Shown piece by piece: positions 32,150 to 47,100 of a DNA stretch of 64,000 bases. Both the position numbers and the translations under genes were made by a program. The notes beneath the pieces are model-generated. The model saw nothing but the letters and a program-made list of their open reading frames with translations. It made no database searches and was not told the DNA's origin. This DNA is from Alligator mississippiensis (lineage: Eukaryota; Chordata; Crocodylia; Alligatoridae): positions 237,672,719 through 237,736,718 of the forward strand of contig NC_081824.1 of assembly GCF_030867095.1 (NCBI RefSeq), in the 5' to 3' direction. The stretch's first letter is position 1, and every line of letters starts with the position of its first letter.

Positions 32150-32172
32150 ATGGAGCTGGCGTCTTGCGCGCG
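32150..32172 (+). CDS. BUB1: BUB1 coding exon 1
   Basis: Starts at an ATG with G at -3 and G at +4 (strong Kozak context) and encodes MELASCA plus two bases of the next arginine. The donor is GTGCGT. The first residues differ from human, as expected for this poorly conserved tip. The start is chosen because it is the first ATG after the promoter and joins in phase to the conserved exon 2. Confidence 0.8.
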
Positions 32173-35100
32173 GTGCGTCACCGGGGGGTGGGGGGCAAGG
32201 GCAGCTGCGAGCGGCGGTTGGGGGGCTCGGGCGGAGGGGCGGGCGCAGCCCGGGGCCTCTTCGCCCTACGGTGCCCCCGCGCCCTTCCCCTGCCCCATCT
32301 GCTGCCCCCCCTCTCCCTCTACTATCTGCCTCGTGTGGCCCCCCTGCGGCTGACTGGCTACCCCTGCCACCCCCGAGGTGTGAGGTGGGAGCTTGCCTGG
32401 CCTGCTCCACACCAACTGCACGCTCAGGTTGCCCCGGCCTGGTGCTGGCCGCCTTTGCAATGCCTCTTTCTCTGTCTGCCCTTGTAGGGTGTTTGAAGCC
32501 CAGATACAGAGCTACCAAGGGGACGACCCGCTGGATCCCTGGGACAGGTCAGTGCTCGTGTGCCTGTAGCAGAGGTCTGGGTTTGAAAACCACGGCACTG
32601 GCCTGTCGCTGATGCAGGGGTGTCCTTGCAGGTATGTGACGTGGGCAGAAGGATGCCTTCCTGTTCAAGATGGGCAAAAACACATATCTGCCTTGTTAGA
32701 GCAGCTTGTCAAAACTTTCCTGAATGAAAAGCGGTACCACCATGACACAAGATTTGTTAACCACTGCATTGCGCTGGTAAGTGTTTACTTATGGATGCCT
32801 TCAAAACAAAAATAGGTGGGAGCTTGCTGGTGTTTGAATTGAGTTGTTAACAATGTTTCTGTTTCACTACAGTGACTGAGTAGTTGGTGACTGAGTCTTA
32901 AGCCAAAATATGGCCCACCAAGTGATTCTATTTGGCACATGGCAGGTCCCTTTGTGGGGGGTGGGAGGAGGCAATCCAGACCTTGGCATGTACAGCTGGT
33001 CCCGCTGCCCCCAACACAGAGTTGCCAGCTGGCGCAGCCTGCCCTATCCCTGCACACAGCTCTTGGGCATGCCAGGAGCTGCATTCAACAAGGTAGGGCA
33101 GGAGTAGCCAGACATGGCTTCGCAGCAACCACTGCCATCCAGGAGCAGGTATGTGCCTTGCCTCCAGACCTCAGCCCCACTGCCAAGTCACTTTGGGCCC
33201 ATTCATCCCACACCCACTATCAGGTAGACACAGTCTCCACGAAGACCAGTCCAAGACCTGCCGCAGCAGAGCGTGCTTGGCCAGGCAGATGGGATGCAGT
33301 GGTGAGTGGGCAGGGCTGGGATTGCAGGGCAACGACAGTGTGGGGCCAGGGTCCGGGGCAGAACCATGATCCAGTTACCGCATGTCCCTGTGACAAGTGC
33401 CAGTTCCACAAGCTGAGATGTGCAGAGATTGTGCCTGGGTCCACACTGTCATTGCTCTGTGACCCCAAAACCCCCTGCCCACCAATGGCCTCATCCCATC
33501 TACCTGGCCAAGCGTGCCCTGCCCTTGAGGGTCCCAGGTCAGTCTCCATGGAGACCACACCCACTCCATCTGGCATGCCTGGTGGTGGTTGTGGAATAGA
33601 CAGATGGACCCAGGGTCAGATAACAACATAAATTCCCATCTTCCTGAGCCGTTACACCCCCTACACTACTGCCACGCCAAGTGGTGTTAATAGCTGTGAC
33701 GGGGCCAAGGCTGGGTCTTACCCCAGCCCTCTGACCCTTGAGCTTACCAAACTCCTTAAGTGCCCCACCCCCGCTGCCAAAATAATTGCCCACTTCTGCC
33801 TTAAGGGGAGCCACCACTGTACTTATTTCAGAAATATATCTGAATTTTGGGTGAGCTTTGTCTTATGTTTTAAAGAGATGCCATGTTAACAAGCATTTAA
33901 TCCATGTAACCCTTAGCTGAAAATGTAAAGAGCATAAATGATTTCCTGAGTGATGAGCAGGGATCCTAGTTTTCTCTGATTTAAAAAAAAATCACAAATT
34001 CTCTGATTAAAAACCCCAAAATCCGTTATTAAAATTAAAAGCTCCCAACAGGCCCCTGCCCCCTGGCCCTGCTGGAGGGAGCCCCCAGATGCCAGGACTA
34101 TGGGGCCAGGGACCCATGTCTGCAGCTCTCTGCCCCCAACAGCAGGCAGCTGCAGCAGAAGCGGCATGGAGCTGGCTCCCCCACTGCTCTGCCTGCTCGG
34201 GTGGGAGTGGGGTCAGCTCCTGGCTCCCCCCAGCCATGACTCGCAACCCCCCAGCCCTGCCATAGGGGCCCCCAGCCCCATGCAGGCCCCACTTACTCTG
34301 TTTCTGGAGCCTGAGGTGAAGCTGAGCAGAGTGGAGCTGTGGCTGACTGAGAGCCTTGGACCCCGCCCTTTCCACTCCCCCTTCTTCTCTGGGCAGGGCT
34401 GGGGGTTTCCTGCTCTGTTTGCAAACAGCTCTTGCAGGCTAGAGCTCAACTAGCCTGCAGAGCTGTTTGCAAAAGCAGGGAATCTGCGATTTTTCTCTGG
34501 TTTTCCATGGGAAATGGAAAACCAGGATCCCTGATGATGAGGAATGAGTATGATCCAGTATGAGTACCTTTTTGTTTAGCTTATGTCATTTACCCCAGAA
34601 TCATAGAGAAGTTGGGTTGGAAGGGACTTCCAGAGGTCCAACCCCCTGCTTGAGGCAGGATCATCCCTATCCAAACCATCCCATACAAACCGCAATCTAA
34701 ACTCTACGTAAGACTACCATCAACCCTGACAAAACATAGACCTAATACCCTAACCTGCCATAAGTAACACAGGGGGATCTTGGCAGCCAATGTCCTGCTT
34801 CTATAAAATGTTTTCAATACATGCTTAAGAGGTCCCTGGTAGAGGGCCAAGCCCACAAGGGCTCTGCAAAACGGCATTGTTCTGTTTTGACTTAAGCTGT
34901 TCTGTCGAAACCTCAAAACTCTTCAGTTTGAATTTCATTTCGATTCGAAACCACTGTTCAGTTTTGTTTCACCCATAGGCTATAATGGGGCAGCTTGAAA
35001 CAGCCTCTCTCATCTGGCAGGCAGATTGGGGGCCGCAACTCCTGGAGGGCTGCGGGGGCTGTGCCTGTCCTCCCGGGGTTGTGGGCCCCCGATCTGCCTG

Positions 35101-38100
35101 CCAGATGAGGGAGGGAAGCCGGGTGCTGTGGCCTTGGGCTCAGTTCCCTTCCCCAGCTCCCTGGTCCAATCACTCAGTTCCCTTCCCCAGCACTGGGATC
35201 CATTGGGCTGGGGAAAAACTCAGCCCAGCTGGACTGAGTTCCCATCCCCAGCGCTATGATGATCAGCTTCCTGCAGCCTGGTCATGGGAGGCGGGGAGAG
35301 CCAGGGCTGTGCTCCTGGCTGAGCCACTGGGAGCGCAGCCCTGGTTTCGCCTGTCTCCTACCTGCTGGCTACTTCAAAACTTGAAACATTTCAAAAAGTT
35401 TTGACTAGCCTCATTTTGTTTTGAGGCTGTTTCAAAGCCCTTCATTTTGATTCAATTTCACTGTTTCAAGCTCAAAATGAGTCAAAACAGTGTTGAATTG
35501 AAACAGCCAGCAAAATTTTGCACAGCCCTAATGCCCACCACTACAGAGGAAGGCAAAAACCCCCATAGCCTATACCAGTCTGACCTTGGGGTAAAATTCC
35601 TTCCTGACCCCAAATATGGCAATCATTCTAACCCTGAATAACTAGATAGATTGACAGGAACTGCAATATTATCAGTGCTGAGACTATAGTTTGGCTGTTT
35701 AGCGCCTGCATTCTCTATTGTTGCTGTTAGACAGATATGTCTGAAACAGGCTAATGGGAAACATTAGGCAGTCTTCAGTAAAAGACACCACTCTTGTTCT
35801 GCCTGTAGATCCTGCATTAATGAACATGTATTTGCATCTTTTTTTTGTCTTCTTTGTAGGCAGCATTCTTGAATACTCCTAGTCAATTTTTTGACTACCT
35901 CTACAGCCAAGGAATTGGCACCAAAGTATCTGCATTCTATATTACTTGGGCTCAGTACCTTGGGAATGAAGGTAACATGCAAGAAGCTGGTGCCACTCTT
36001 CAAAAAGGTATTCACAACCAGGCAGAACCAATGGAAAAGCTGCAACAGCTGTACAGGTAGTTCTTGTGCTCTTCCTTATTTGCAAGACCCATCTGTCTAC
36101 TTGCTGGCAAACGCATTTGTTCAATAAAGGGGTTAAAGAGACCAAGCACTTTACTACCCATATTACTCTCTCCACATAGCAGGGAAAGATGACTGAATTT
36201 CCTTTAAAAGGGTCACACCAGATGAGCATCAGCACCTTTTTTTTAGTGTTCAGTGTGTAGTTTTGTTGGGTGTCTTTTCTAATCCCTTCAGTATGTTAAT
36301 TATTGAAAGAAAAGTATTGTATCCGCAATGAAGACATAGCAGGGTCTAGAACTTGATGCTGTTTTGTCTTTAGCAAGCCAAAGAAACAGCTATATGCTAT
36401 TCTTTGGTTTATTGATCTAATTCTAAAAATACAAAGTAAGGATAGCCTGTTTCACATCAAGCATCGTATTTTGCAAGCTATTATGGTGCAAACTTGCTGT
36501 GTTTAGTATTGAGGAAGATGATATTTGAATTGTAGTGTTGATACAGCTCTGCTTCAGTTCTCCCCTGGAGTGTTTGAGTGTTGTTAACCCTTCCTGTAAG
36601 CAGAAATGTCTCTGTTGAATTCAAGGTGCTGTCTTGCTTATGCTTCTTCTCTTTGGCTTGTACGTGTGGGTTTTTTTTGTTTGTTTTTTCCCCTTTCTGT
36701 TGCCATTCCTGGAATTGGGATATTAAAAGAAGGCCTTATAACTTCACAAGCATGCTCCTAGCAGAGAAGGTTTTAGCAGGAAGTGCATATATTCAACATA
36801 AGGGAGTGGATATGTTGACAATACGGACTCTATATAGATTCATAGATGTTGGGGTCAGAAGGGACCTCAATAGATCATCAAATTCGACCCCCTGCATAGG
36901 CAGGAAAGTGTGCTGGGTTCAGATGACCCCAGCCAGATGCCTATCTAACCTCTTCTTGAAAACCCCCAGGGTAGGGGAGAGCACCACCTCTTTTGGGAGC
37001 CCATTCCAGATTTTGGCCACTAACTGTGAAGAAATTCTTCCTAATGTCCAGTCTAAATCTGCTCTCTGCTAGCTTATGGCCATTATTTCTTGTGACCCAC
37101 AGGGGTGCCTTGGTGAGTAGAGCCTCACCAATTCTGTTCTGCAACCCCATGATGAATTTATAGGCTGCCACAAGGTTGCCTCTCAACCTTGTCTTGCGGA
37201 GGCTGAAGAGGTCCAGGTGCACTACTCTCTCCTCATAGGGCTTGGCCTGCAAGCCCTTAACCATATGAGTAGCCCTTCTCTGGACCCTCTCCAGGTTATC
37301 CGCATCCCTCTTGAAGTGTGACGCTCAAAACTGGACGCAGTATTCCAACTGCCGTCTGACCAGTGCCCGATAGAGGGGAAGTATCACCTCCTTGGTTCGG
37401 TTTGTCATGCATCTGCTAATGCATGATAAAGTGCAGTTAGCTTTGCTGATGGCTTCGTCACACTGACAACTCACGTTCATCTTGGAGTCCACTAGGACTT
37501 GGAGATCCCTTTCCGCTTCCGTGCTGCCGAGCAGGCCGTTTCCTAGGCAGTAGTGTGCTGGACATTTTTCCTCCCTAGGTGCAGCACTTTGCATTTCTCC
37601 TTGTTAAATTGCATTCTATTGTTTTCTGCCCATTTGTCCAACCTGTCCAGGTCTGCCTGTAGTTGTTCCCTGCCCTCCAGTGTGTCCACTTCTCCCCACA
37701 GTTTTGTATCATCCACAAACTTGGACAGAGTACACTTCACTCCCTTGTCCAAGTCACTGATGAAGACATTGAAGAGTATCGGTCCAAGGACCGATCAGTC
37801 ATTGAAGAGTATTGATCTGAGCCCACATCCTTCCAGGTCAATACCGACCTGTCCACCACCACCCTCTGGGTACGACCCTCTAGCCAATTTGCCACCCACC
37901 AGACTGTGTAATCGTCCAAGTCACAGCCTCTTAATTTGTTCACCAGTATGGGGTGGGGTACTGTATCGAAGGCCTTCCTGAAGTCCAAGTAAACGATATC
38001 TACCCCTACTTCTGCATCCAGGTGTTTTGTAACCTGGTCATAAAAAGAGACTAGATTAGTCAGGCATGATCTACCTGCTACGAACCCATGCTGGTTTCCC

Positions 38101-41100
38101 CTCAGCATAATTTTTCCTGCTGGGCTCTCATATATGATCCTTAATAATCTTTTCAAAGACTTTACCAAGGATGGAGGTAAAATGTTTCTAGCTTCGTGTG
38201 TTCTAAGTTAAAGAACACCTACTTAAGTATGAGTGTGCTTCTTCAGATTCAGTATCTGTCTTGAAATCTTTGCTCCAGGTGGCAGTCTACGATGTTCTAC
38301 CTTTTAGGATTGGGGTCAGCAACCTTTTATGAATGGTAGGCCACAACTTGTGACATGACTATGGTTGCAGGCCCCCAGTCCCTTCTGTAGTGCCCCAGCT
38401 GTCCCTGCCCCATACTGAAGGCTGCCCCTACTACAGCCTCTGCTTACTCTTGCCACCGTATGCCTCTGATTTCCTTCACACCAGCATGGGAAACAGAGAC
38501 CGCACTAGTGGGGGTGAGAGAGCAGCCCTCAGCATGGGATAGGAAGAGCTGGGGCAGCAGTCGGTGGCCTAGGTGCTGTGAAGCAGGTCAGGTGCCCTCC
38601 TCTGCTTGTGCACCTTAGTGGCCTAGATCTTGCCCATGGGCTGTGGATTGCTGACTACTGTGCTAGGAGGTTAAAAACTGAAAAATAGTTCACTTAATAT
38701 CTGCTGTGAAGGATGGAATAATACTCATCTGCAGTAATGTAAAATGGGATTGTCCAACTTCTTGCTAATAAGTCTAGATGAAATTGTAGCTGTTTACTTG
38801 GGAGAGGACTGAGTTGGCTTATCTCAAAGATACAACCATAAGGGAAGGGAAAGAGATGCTCTCCTTTCTCTGCTGAATGAATTTGAACCCTAAATGGAGT
38901 AACACCTCCCTGATACTTCTTTCTTGCAGCAGTGTTGCCAGCTTGGATACCTTTGTATGGTACTGCTTTAGTTATGGCCTGTATCTGCCATCCAGGCAGT
39001 TGGATGATGCTGATTACATATTGGGGAAGGGGAGGAGCAAATATACATGATATAAAAAGTATCCCAATGGAGAAACTAATCGTTTTTTAGTTTTTCTGAA
39101 ATCCAATTTGAATTAGAACCACTGTGAGCATTTAATCAGTATGGTGCTTAAGTATGCATATAACTTCAAGCACAAAAGTTGATTCTTCTGTAATTGGACT
39201 GCTAGCATGCTTGAAGTACATATATAAGCATGTGACTGACCTTTGTTGAATCAGGAACTATGAAAAAAAAAAAAAGAGAGAGAAAAAAAATCTGCATCTC
39301 TATTCTTCCAAGGCTGTTTTTGTTTCATCTTGTAATTTGCTTCACAAGCATTTCTAATACATGCAAAATCACAAGTTTTCCCCTCTAAACTAAGACATCA
39401 TGCTATACAAGAATATATTGTAGGATTAAGTTACTCTTCCTGTCCTCCCTCTTTACATCTCTGCCACATAATTACTGCTGCCATAACTGAAGTTATATGA
39501 TCTTGTTACCATACACCCAAGGTGCACATGACTTCAAGGGTATATTTTAGACATGGCAGTGATGTCTCTCACCAGTCAGATGACTGATAGTGTTCCATGA
39601 GAACTGTGGGCTGTGGAATGTTGGCCTCTAAGAATATGGGCATGCAGGATGTGTGCTCATGCAGTCATAACTCTTGTAACAAGCTTCCCTCTCTGTGAAT
39701 TCTAGAGTTGTGTTTTTAAGTATGAACATCATACATGGAAGTCTAAGGGATTTTTTTTCCCCTATTTCTCTGCAATGTAGGCAGTTCCAGAGTTGCATAT
39801 TTCAGAATTCTTCTCCGATCCAAGGTAAGACTAATGAAATATTCAATTATGGCTTCCTTAATGTTAATTTGAATAAATCCAAGATAGTGTTCTAGAAAGC
39901 TAAATTTGTATATATAAATAGCCACATCTCTCTTTAGGTCCTCTTTCTCCTAATGTCATGTTTCATTCATCAATGTTTGACCTTGCATAAATAAACTGCT
40001 AAAGGCTTCCTCTTGTCAGTTAATTGGAAATATTTGCTGTCAGTACCCCTTCAGCTTCTAAAGGTTATGCAAGTAAGTATTACCATTATGCAATACAATG
40101 CATAAGATTGCAACTGCAACCTTTAAATAAGTTATCCAACAAAAGCTTCCATTCACATCCAATTAAACTACTATAGTAAAACAACCAGAACTTGTTTTAA
40201 GACTTCCTCTATATAATAATATGGGAATGCTCCTGTTGGATGAATAAATGGAAACACTTCCTGTCAGTGGGTTTGTAGGTTGAAGAATAACAGGTGAGAA
40301 GCAAAGCTGCAGTTGTAACATGGCATCAGAGATGCATCCAAAAGTCTAGAGATTCTTTTGTTAAAAAACCTCCATGCTAAAATATGCAGCTCCCTTAATT
40401 TGCTAGTTTTGATTGGGTCTCACATCATTGCAATTGAAAAGATAACTCAGGCCATAGGTTTTTCACTGAAGAATGCTATGTTGCTTTATTAATTGGAAGC
40501 TAATGATTTTAAGATAGCTTAGTTACTGGGGCACCCAATTTGAAAAACAGGTTCTTTCTCCCTTCCTTCTCTTTTCCTCTCCTAAGGAGGCCGTCTAAGA
40601 CTCACAGGTGAGCACTCTACTCAAGTCTGGATTTTTCCTACATATAGTGAAGACTATCTTTTTGTTATGTAGCTTTTACACTCACCAACTGTATTGTGTC
40701 CTTTTAGTATCTGCAGCTCAACCTCTTCAGAATTCCCAGTCTACAAATCAAATGGCTCCTCCAAAAGATGTCCCTGACCCTGGTGATCAAGCATGTGTCA
40801 TCAAAAATCAGGTAATTATAATAAAATATTTATATTTGAGAGAGATTATGGCTTGTTTTAGTGGTTGTGCCTTAAGCATGTAAATATGGGCTCAGGACTC
40901 CAAAGTCTGGGAATCATGAATTCCTTTTAGGACCTTAAACACCTATTGGGTGGAGAAATTGTATTCCATATTGTGAAAGTTCCCTGAGTTAAACCTTCCA
41001 ATAAACATTCTATTTAGCATATATGGGTAGTAATAATGTCGTCAGTATATTTAATGAGCACCAAAACAGAAACAAGCCCTCTTAACTCCTGAATTTTCAA

Positions 41101-44100
41101 GTATCAGAAATACCAGCTAGCAGGCTGCATGCTTTTATACTTTCACCAGTTATATTGATCTTTTGCCATCTTGTAATTGCAGTCTTGTGATCTTTTAATG
41201 CGTGAATTTTTTGAAGTGTTGGTAGACTGGACAGGGTGCAGGAAGAGCTACAAGAATTAACTGGAATATGTAAAAACTTCCATAGAGTGAGAACTAAAAA
41301 AAATTCTACCTAATTACTCAAAAACGTTTAGGAAGTGATTTATTCCTGGTCCACAAGTACCTATGTGAAAAAGCTGTTAGAAGATTTCTTAACTCATCAG
41401 GCAAAGGCATAACAGGACCCAGTGGCAATGAGCCTGAAGTAGACAATTTAGGTTATGAATATGGTGTTATGAGCATGACTTAACATTTAGACCAGTGGTG
41501 CTTACCCTGTGGCCTGAAGGCTGGGCCATACCCAGCCCCTGAAGCAGCTGGATCTGGCCCACGGCACAGGGGATCAGTGAGTAGGAAGCAGCTCGGCCTG
41601 ATACATCCCCTGTCGTGCACTGCACTGCTGATCAGCTCTGCTGCAGTCTCTCTCTGTCTCTCTCTGCCCTCCCTTCCCCTTTCTCTTTCCCCCTACCCCC
41701 ACTGGAGAGTGGTGGTCCGCATTGCAGCTGAGTTGCAAGGACTCAGCCTGCTACTCTAAAAGGCTGAGCACCACTGTATTACATGAATTCATGGATGGAT
41801 TCTCCATCATTTGGAGTCTTCAGATCAAGACAGGATGCCCTAAAACTGCTCTAACTAAGCCACAAGGCATGGGTTTGTAAAACTAAGCAAGTGATACTCC
41901 CGCCGTACTCAGTACCGGTGGAGTACTGTATCCAGTTCTGGACACTGGATTTCAATAAGGACGTGGAAAAACTTGAGGATCCAGAAAAGAGCCACCCGTA
42001 TGATCAGGGACTTGCAAGGCAAGCTATACAAGGAAAGGCTGAGGGACCTGGGCCTCTTTAGCCTGAAGAAGAGATGGTTGAGAGGGGACTTGATAGTAGC
42101 TTACCACTATATCAGAGGAGTGCATCAGGAGCTCAGTGAACAGCTGTTCACTAGGGCACCCCTGGAGAAGACTAGGACCAATGGATACAAACTCCTGGAA
42201 GGCCGCTTCAGGCTTATTACCTTGAAAAACTTCCTCACAGTCAGGGTGTCCAGACTGTGAAATAAACTCCCTCCAGAGGTGCAGTCACCTACACTGGAGG
42301 TTTCCAAGAGGAGAATGGACAGTCATTTCCCTGGTGTCACTTGACCTTAGTTGTCTTCCTGCCTAGAGTGGGGGGACTGGACCCAATCTCTGCAAGGTCC
42401 CGTCCAGCCCCTAACAATCTATGAAATGCTGGGATGAGAAACATTGGAATGATTAGATGAAACTTCACCCAAATTGGACAGTGTGATCTATACCATTGTC
42501 TATAGTTAGTCTGTATTATAATGGGCTTGGTGCTATCTGCACTGATCAGCAAGTTATGTTGGAACATAACTGAGGACCAGGGATTCTGGTTTTCCGATTT
42601 TAAAAAAATTGCAAATTTTCTAATAAAATTGCAAATTCTCTGATTTTTTATTTTTTTTTAAACCCCAAAATCCATTATTAAAATGGAAGGCCCCTCACTC
42701 CCACTCCCCCCCACCCCAACTCCCCTATCCCTCCAGCCCTGTCAGAAGGGTCCCCCAACTACCAGGGCTACAGGGCCAGGGACCCAGGTCTGCCGATGAT
42801 CATCATTCACTCGCATTCACTCAACAGATTTTATCACTTTACAATTACAGTTTCAATGCAGTTTTAACAATGGTCCAGGGTGTAACTTCATTCTACAGGG
42901 AGTACATCCCTTAAGAGTTTGTATTTTATATTTTATACTTGTAAAGTGCCATGGTAAAGATGAGACAGATGAAATATGAAACAAAATGCACTGTGAGAAA
43001 CACAAAAATGCAATGCAAGGTAGTGAGGATCAAAGGCTTCTGGGGACAGTAAGTGAATTAGCACCAGGATATATTTACAGTCTTTGCAGTGGCTATTTTA
43101 GTTCTCTTGTTTTCTTTATTGACACTGAGCTTAATCAAAATGTAGATGTAGTTTCTAGGTTTCTCCTACAGAAAGCCACTTCAGCTTTCTGGCTTGCTTT
43201 GAGCCTTGCCACACCCATGCAATGAGTGTGCTGAGTCTCTGCCAATACTGAGAAGGAAAAGAAATGCACAAAATGGGGGTGGGGGAAGGTTGTAGGCAAG
43301 AAGGGGCTTCTGTTATATCAATGTCCAGAAGGGAAATGTACAAAGGGGGCTTTCTGCTACACTTCCGGTCACAAGACGAATACCAGAGGGCAGGGCAGCT
43401 GTCAAGAGGTGGAGCTACCCATGCAGCCCTGACAGTTTACCAAAACTTGGTAAGCAGCCCTCCAGCTGAAATATTGCCCACCCCTGCCTTAAAGGTTGCT
43501 GGTCCCTGACCTTTCTTGTCTAAATGTTCTGTAACCTGTTCTTTTCTTGCACTGATCTGTGCTCATTTCCTTGGTTGGAATTACAGTCTCTTTGCCTCTT
43601 GATTACTGAGCTGGAACATCATTCGTTATGATTGTCAATGGTGTTGGTGTGTTTTCCCTCCTTTTTTTAGGGTTCAGTGCTTGCTGGAACTCGCTGTTCT
43701 TCTGGTGAAGTAGAAAAAGTGTAAGTAGAACAAGTATAGACTCAATCACACTTGATTTATTTTTCAAACATATTAATTCTTTGCAATTAACTTGAACACT
43801 GTTTTCTTGCTTCCCCTATAGAGAATATGTTACATATATTTCCAAGTCTGCAGTTCTTCCAAAGCCATCTTCAGCCTCCAGTGGATATGAGCAGGTTGCT
43901 GTGTATAATAAAAGCCAGCTTGTTTGTGAAGGCTCAGAACTCTCTTTCGAAGAACTAAGAGCCAAGCGTTATTTTAAGAAATATGAACGACTGAGAAGAC
44001 AAAAAGAACAGGGTATTTCTCAATCTCCTTCCTTTTAGTCATGTCTCAAAACCTCATCTTGATAGAAAGTTAGCAGCTGGTCATTTCATTTCTTTTTCAT

Positions 44101-47100
44101 TGTTGTCTTGTTCATTGTTCAGCACATCAGAATTGGGTCCCTGCCTGGCCCTCTGTGCTGAGATTGGGCATCTAATTCAGCAAGCAGGGCCTGGGGCTCC
44201 CTATGGGTCTGGAAATCTGGTGTTGCAGGAGCAATCCTACTGTTCTCCCACTGCCAAATTTCCAGACCCATGGAGAGCTCTACAGGCTGGATGACACAAG
44301 GTCACAAGCCAGTTCTGGCCTGTGGGCTGGGGATTGAACACCCCTGGTTTAGTAGATTGTATTTCATAATATTGTAACTTGCCAGTGAATAGAATATGCA
44401 GTACAGAATATTTTTGGCAGGGTGGGTTGGGGAGGGACGTATAGCAGATGTTCCCCCCCTTGCCTGCTTGGGGGAGGGAACACCACCTCTTTAGATATGG
44501 ACAGATGATTAAATTATTATGAATTAAAGGGGGGCAAGGATTTGCTTTGTCAGCTGTTCTGTGGTAACCATCAGTTTGAATGTACTTATCCTATAATAAG
44601 TGAAAATTAACCTGCAGTAAATAGCCTGTCCCTCTTTCACTGAGGTTAAGATACTATGGTTTAGTTTTTCAACACTCAGGAGTGTGCAAGTGAGCAGTTA
44701 CCACAAAGCAGCTGACATGTACTAAGTCCCTTTTTAACTCATCGCAATTTTGTTTTTTGCCCATAACTTCTTCCTGATATGGTGGTAGGAATTGGTACTT
44801 GAAACAGCTGGCTACTCCTTACCTTGATCTCTGCTGATATATTTGTGGTATTGATGACAGTGAGGGAAGCCTGGGGGCATTGTATAAATTAACTTCTGTA
44901 TTCTCTTTAGCTTGTTCATTTTTAAATGTATGGTTAAGTTTTTCTTTTTGGATCTTACACTTAAGAGTAAAAAATATCCAGCTCAAGCCTACAAATACAT
45001 AGGCACCATAGAGTAATAGCATGCATTACTTTTCACCTACACGGTTTACCCCAAGTAACAGTGTTCCGCAGCAAAAAATTGACACCTAGAGAACTTTAAT
45101 TTTGCCTTTTGATATGCTGTGCAAAACCCAAAAACATATCCTACCTTTTTCTTGGCATATAGGAAACAATTACCTTTGTAAGGAATAAGTCAGCTTACTG
45201 ATACTTGCTTACTAATAGCAACATAAAGGCAGTTCACAAATCAGTGTTACAAAACTCCCGTAAATTCACAAAGGAAAAATATCTAAACATAAATCTATAT
45301 TTCCCATGCTTCTGGGCCTTCCTGATTGCTCTTGCCCCCACTTTCTACTACATATCAAGGTGTTTTTAAGCCTCCATCAGAAGTATTGGCTGTTGGCTAC
45401 AGCCAAGCCTGGAGACTGACTGGAGTGTGCCAGTGTTCTTGCTGGGATCAAAGCTGGAGGTTCCTGGCTAGAGTCTTGTCCTTCTGCTCAGGGTCAGACC
45501 AATTGCCATATATGGGGCCAGGAAGGAATTTTACTCAGTGGTCAGACTGGTACAGACTGTGGGGGTTTTGCCTTCCTCTGTAGTGGGAACATGGACCTCT
45601 ACCTGGGATATCTTGAGCATATATTGACAAAATTTTATAAAAGCAGGACATTGGCTGCTGTTCCCCTGCTTTACCTGTGGTAGTTTAGGGCAGTGGTTGT
45701 CAACTGGGGGTATACATACCCCTAGGGGTACTTAAAAAGATCCTAGGGGTTACTCAGACTTAATGTGGCTGATAAATGCCACGTACATGTACACAGCTGC
45801 AGCACAGTACACAGGTGGGCAGGAGAGCAGCTGGGTCTGGCTGCTAAGTATGTTGTGAGGGAAGAGGGGGGGGGGGTCAGGTTGAGGCTTCAGCAGTGGG
45901 GGCAAGGGCTGCCCAGATGGGGTGGGACACCAGACTGAGCCACGTGAGGGATGGCTCTCACTGCTGTGCACACCCCGAGAGGGCGTGGGGGGCATGTGCC
46001 CCCAGATCTGCATAAGGCAGGGCGGGATGCTGCTACAGACTGGGGCCTGGGCTGTACCAGGCTCTTCCCAGCAGGGGCTGGGCCGAGCTGCACTCCGAGT
46101 GGACAGCGGTGCTGGGAGGGGCTGTAGCCACCCCAAAATTTGCCATAGCTCCCCCGCAGTAGCTGTCTCCCAGTGGCGCCACCCACCCTTAGCACAGCCT
46201 GGCCCAACCCCTCACTGGGAACAGCCTGGTGCCAACCCCAGCCTGCAGCTGCAGCCTACCCTGCCCTGTGCGCAGATCCATGGGCACACGTCCCCTGTGC
46301 CCTCCTGGGGGAGCATGCAGCAGTGGGAGCTGGGGCACAGTGCGGGACAGAGCCATGGCTCGTCTGGGGGGCAGGGGGAGGGAGGTGGCAGCTCCTGCTG
46401 CTGCATGTATGCGTGGGAGGGCACTGGGGCATGTGCCCCCGAATGTGCACAGGGCAGGCTGGATGCCACGGCTGGTGGGGCTGTGTTGGGCTCTTCCTGG
46501 TGTGGGCTGGGCCGAGCTTCACTCAGGCCAGGCAGCGGTGTTGCTGGGAAGGAGCTACAGGGGGTCTGCAGCCACTTCCCAATTTGCTGTAGCCCCACCC
46601 CATAGCCACCTCCCAGCACCGCTGCCACCGCCTGCCCTGAGTGCAGCGTGGCCCAGCACACAGCAGCAGCCTACCGTCTCCCATGCAGATCTGGGGGCAC
46701 ATCCCCGCCTGGGGCGGGGTGTAGCTGCGGGAGCCACACCCCATGCTGCTTGGTCCTGTGCCCTGCCCCAGTTGGGCAGTCCCTTCCCCAGCCCCACTCC
46801 CTCCCCCACTGCTGAGCTAACCCACCCTTGTCCCGCATCCAGATTCAGAGGCATATGCCCCCACGCCCTCCCGGGATGTGTGCACCTGCGGGAACCACCA
46901 TCCCCTCCCGGTGCCCCCTGGACAAGCCACTTGCGGCTCCACCCCGTGCTCTGCCGTGGTTGTGCAGTCCCAGCCCCACTCCCTCCCTCACTGTGGGGGT
47001 CTTGATTTGGGCCTCCACCCCCTCTAAAATAGGAAAAAAATATGAAGTGGTACGTCAGCTGGAACTTTGAGAGAGAAGGGGTACACTTGTTAAAAAAAGG

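Noticed and set aside
31796-32518. Open frames of up to 279 codons on both strands across the BUB1 promoter and first exons
   Set aside because: CpG-rich DNA keeps many frames open. The real coding part is set by splice sites and similarity to BUB1. The frames cover promoter and intron.
45750-47070. Several long frames on both strands inside the hAT element
   Set aside because: GC-rich, low-complexity interior. None shows transposase motifs and they overlap each other on both strands.
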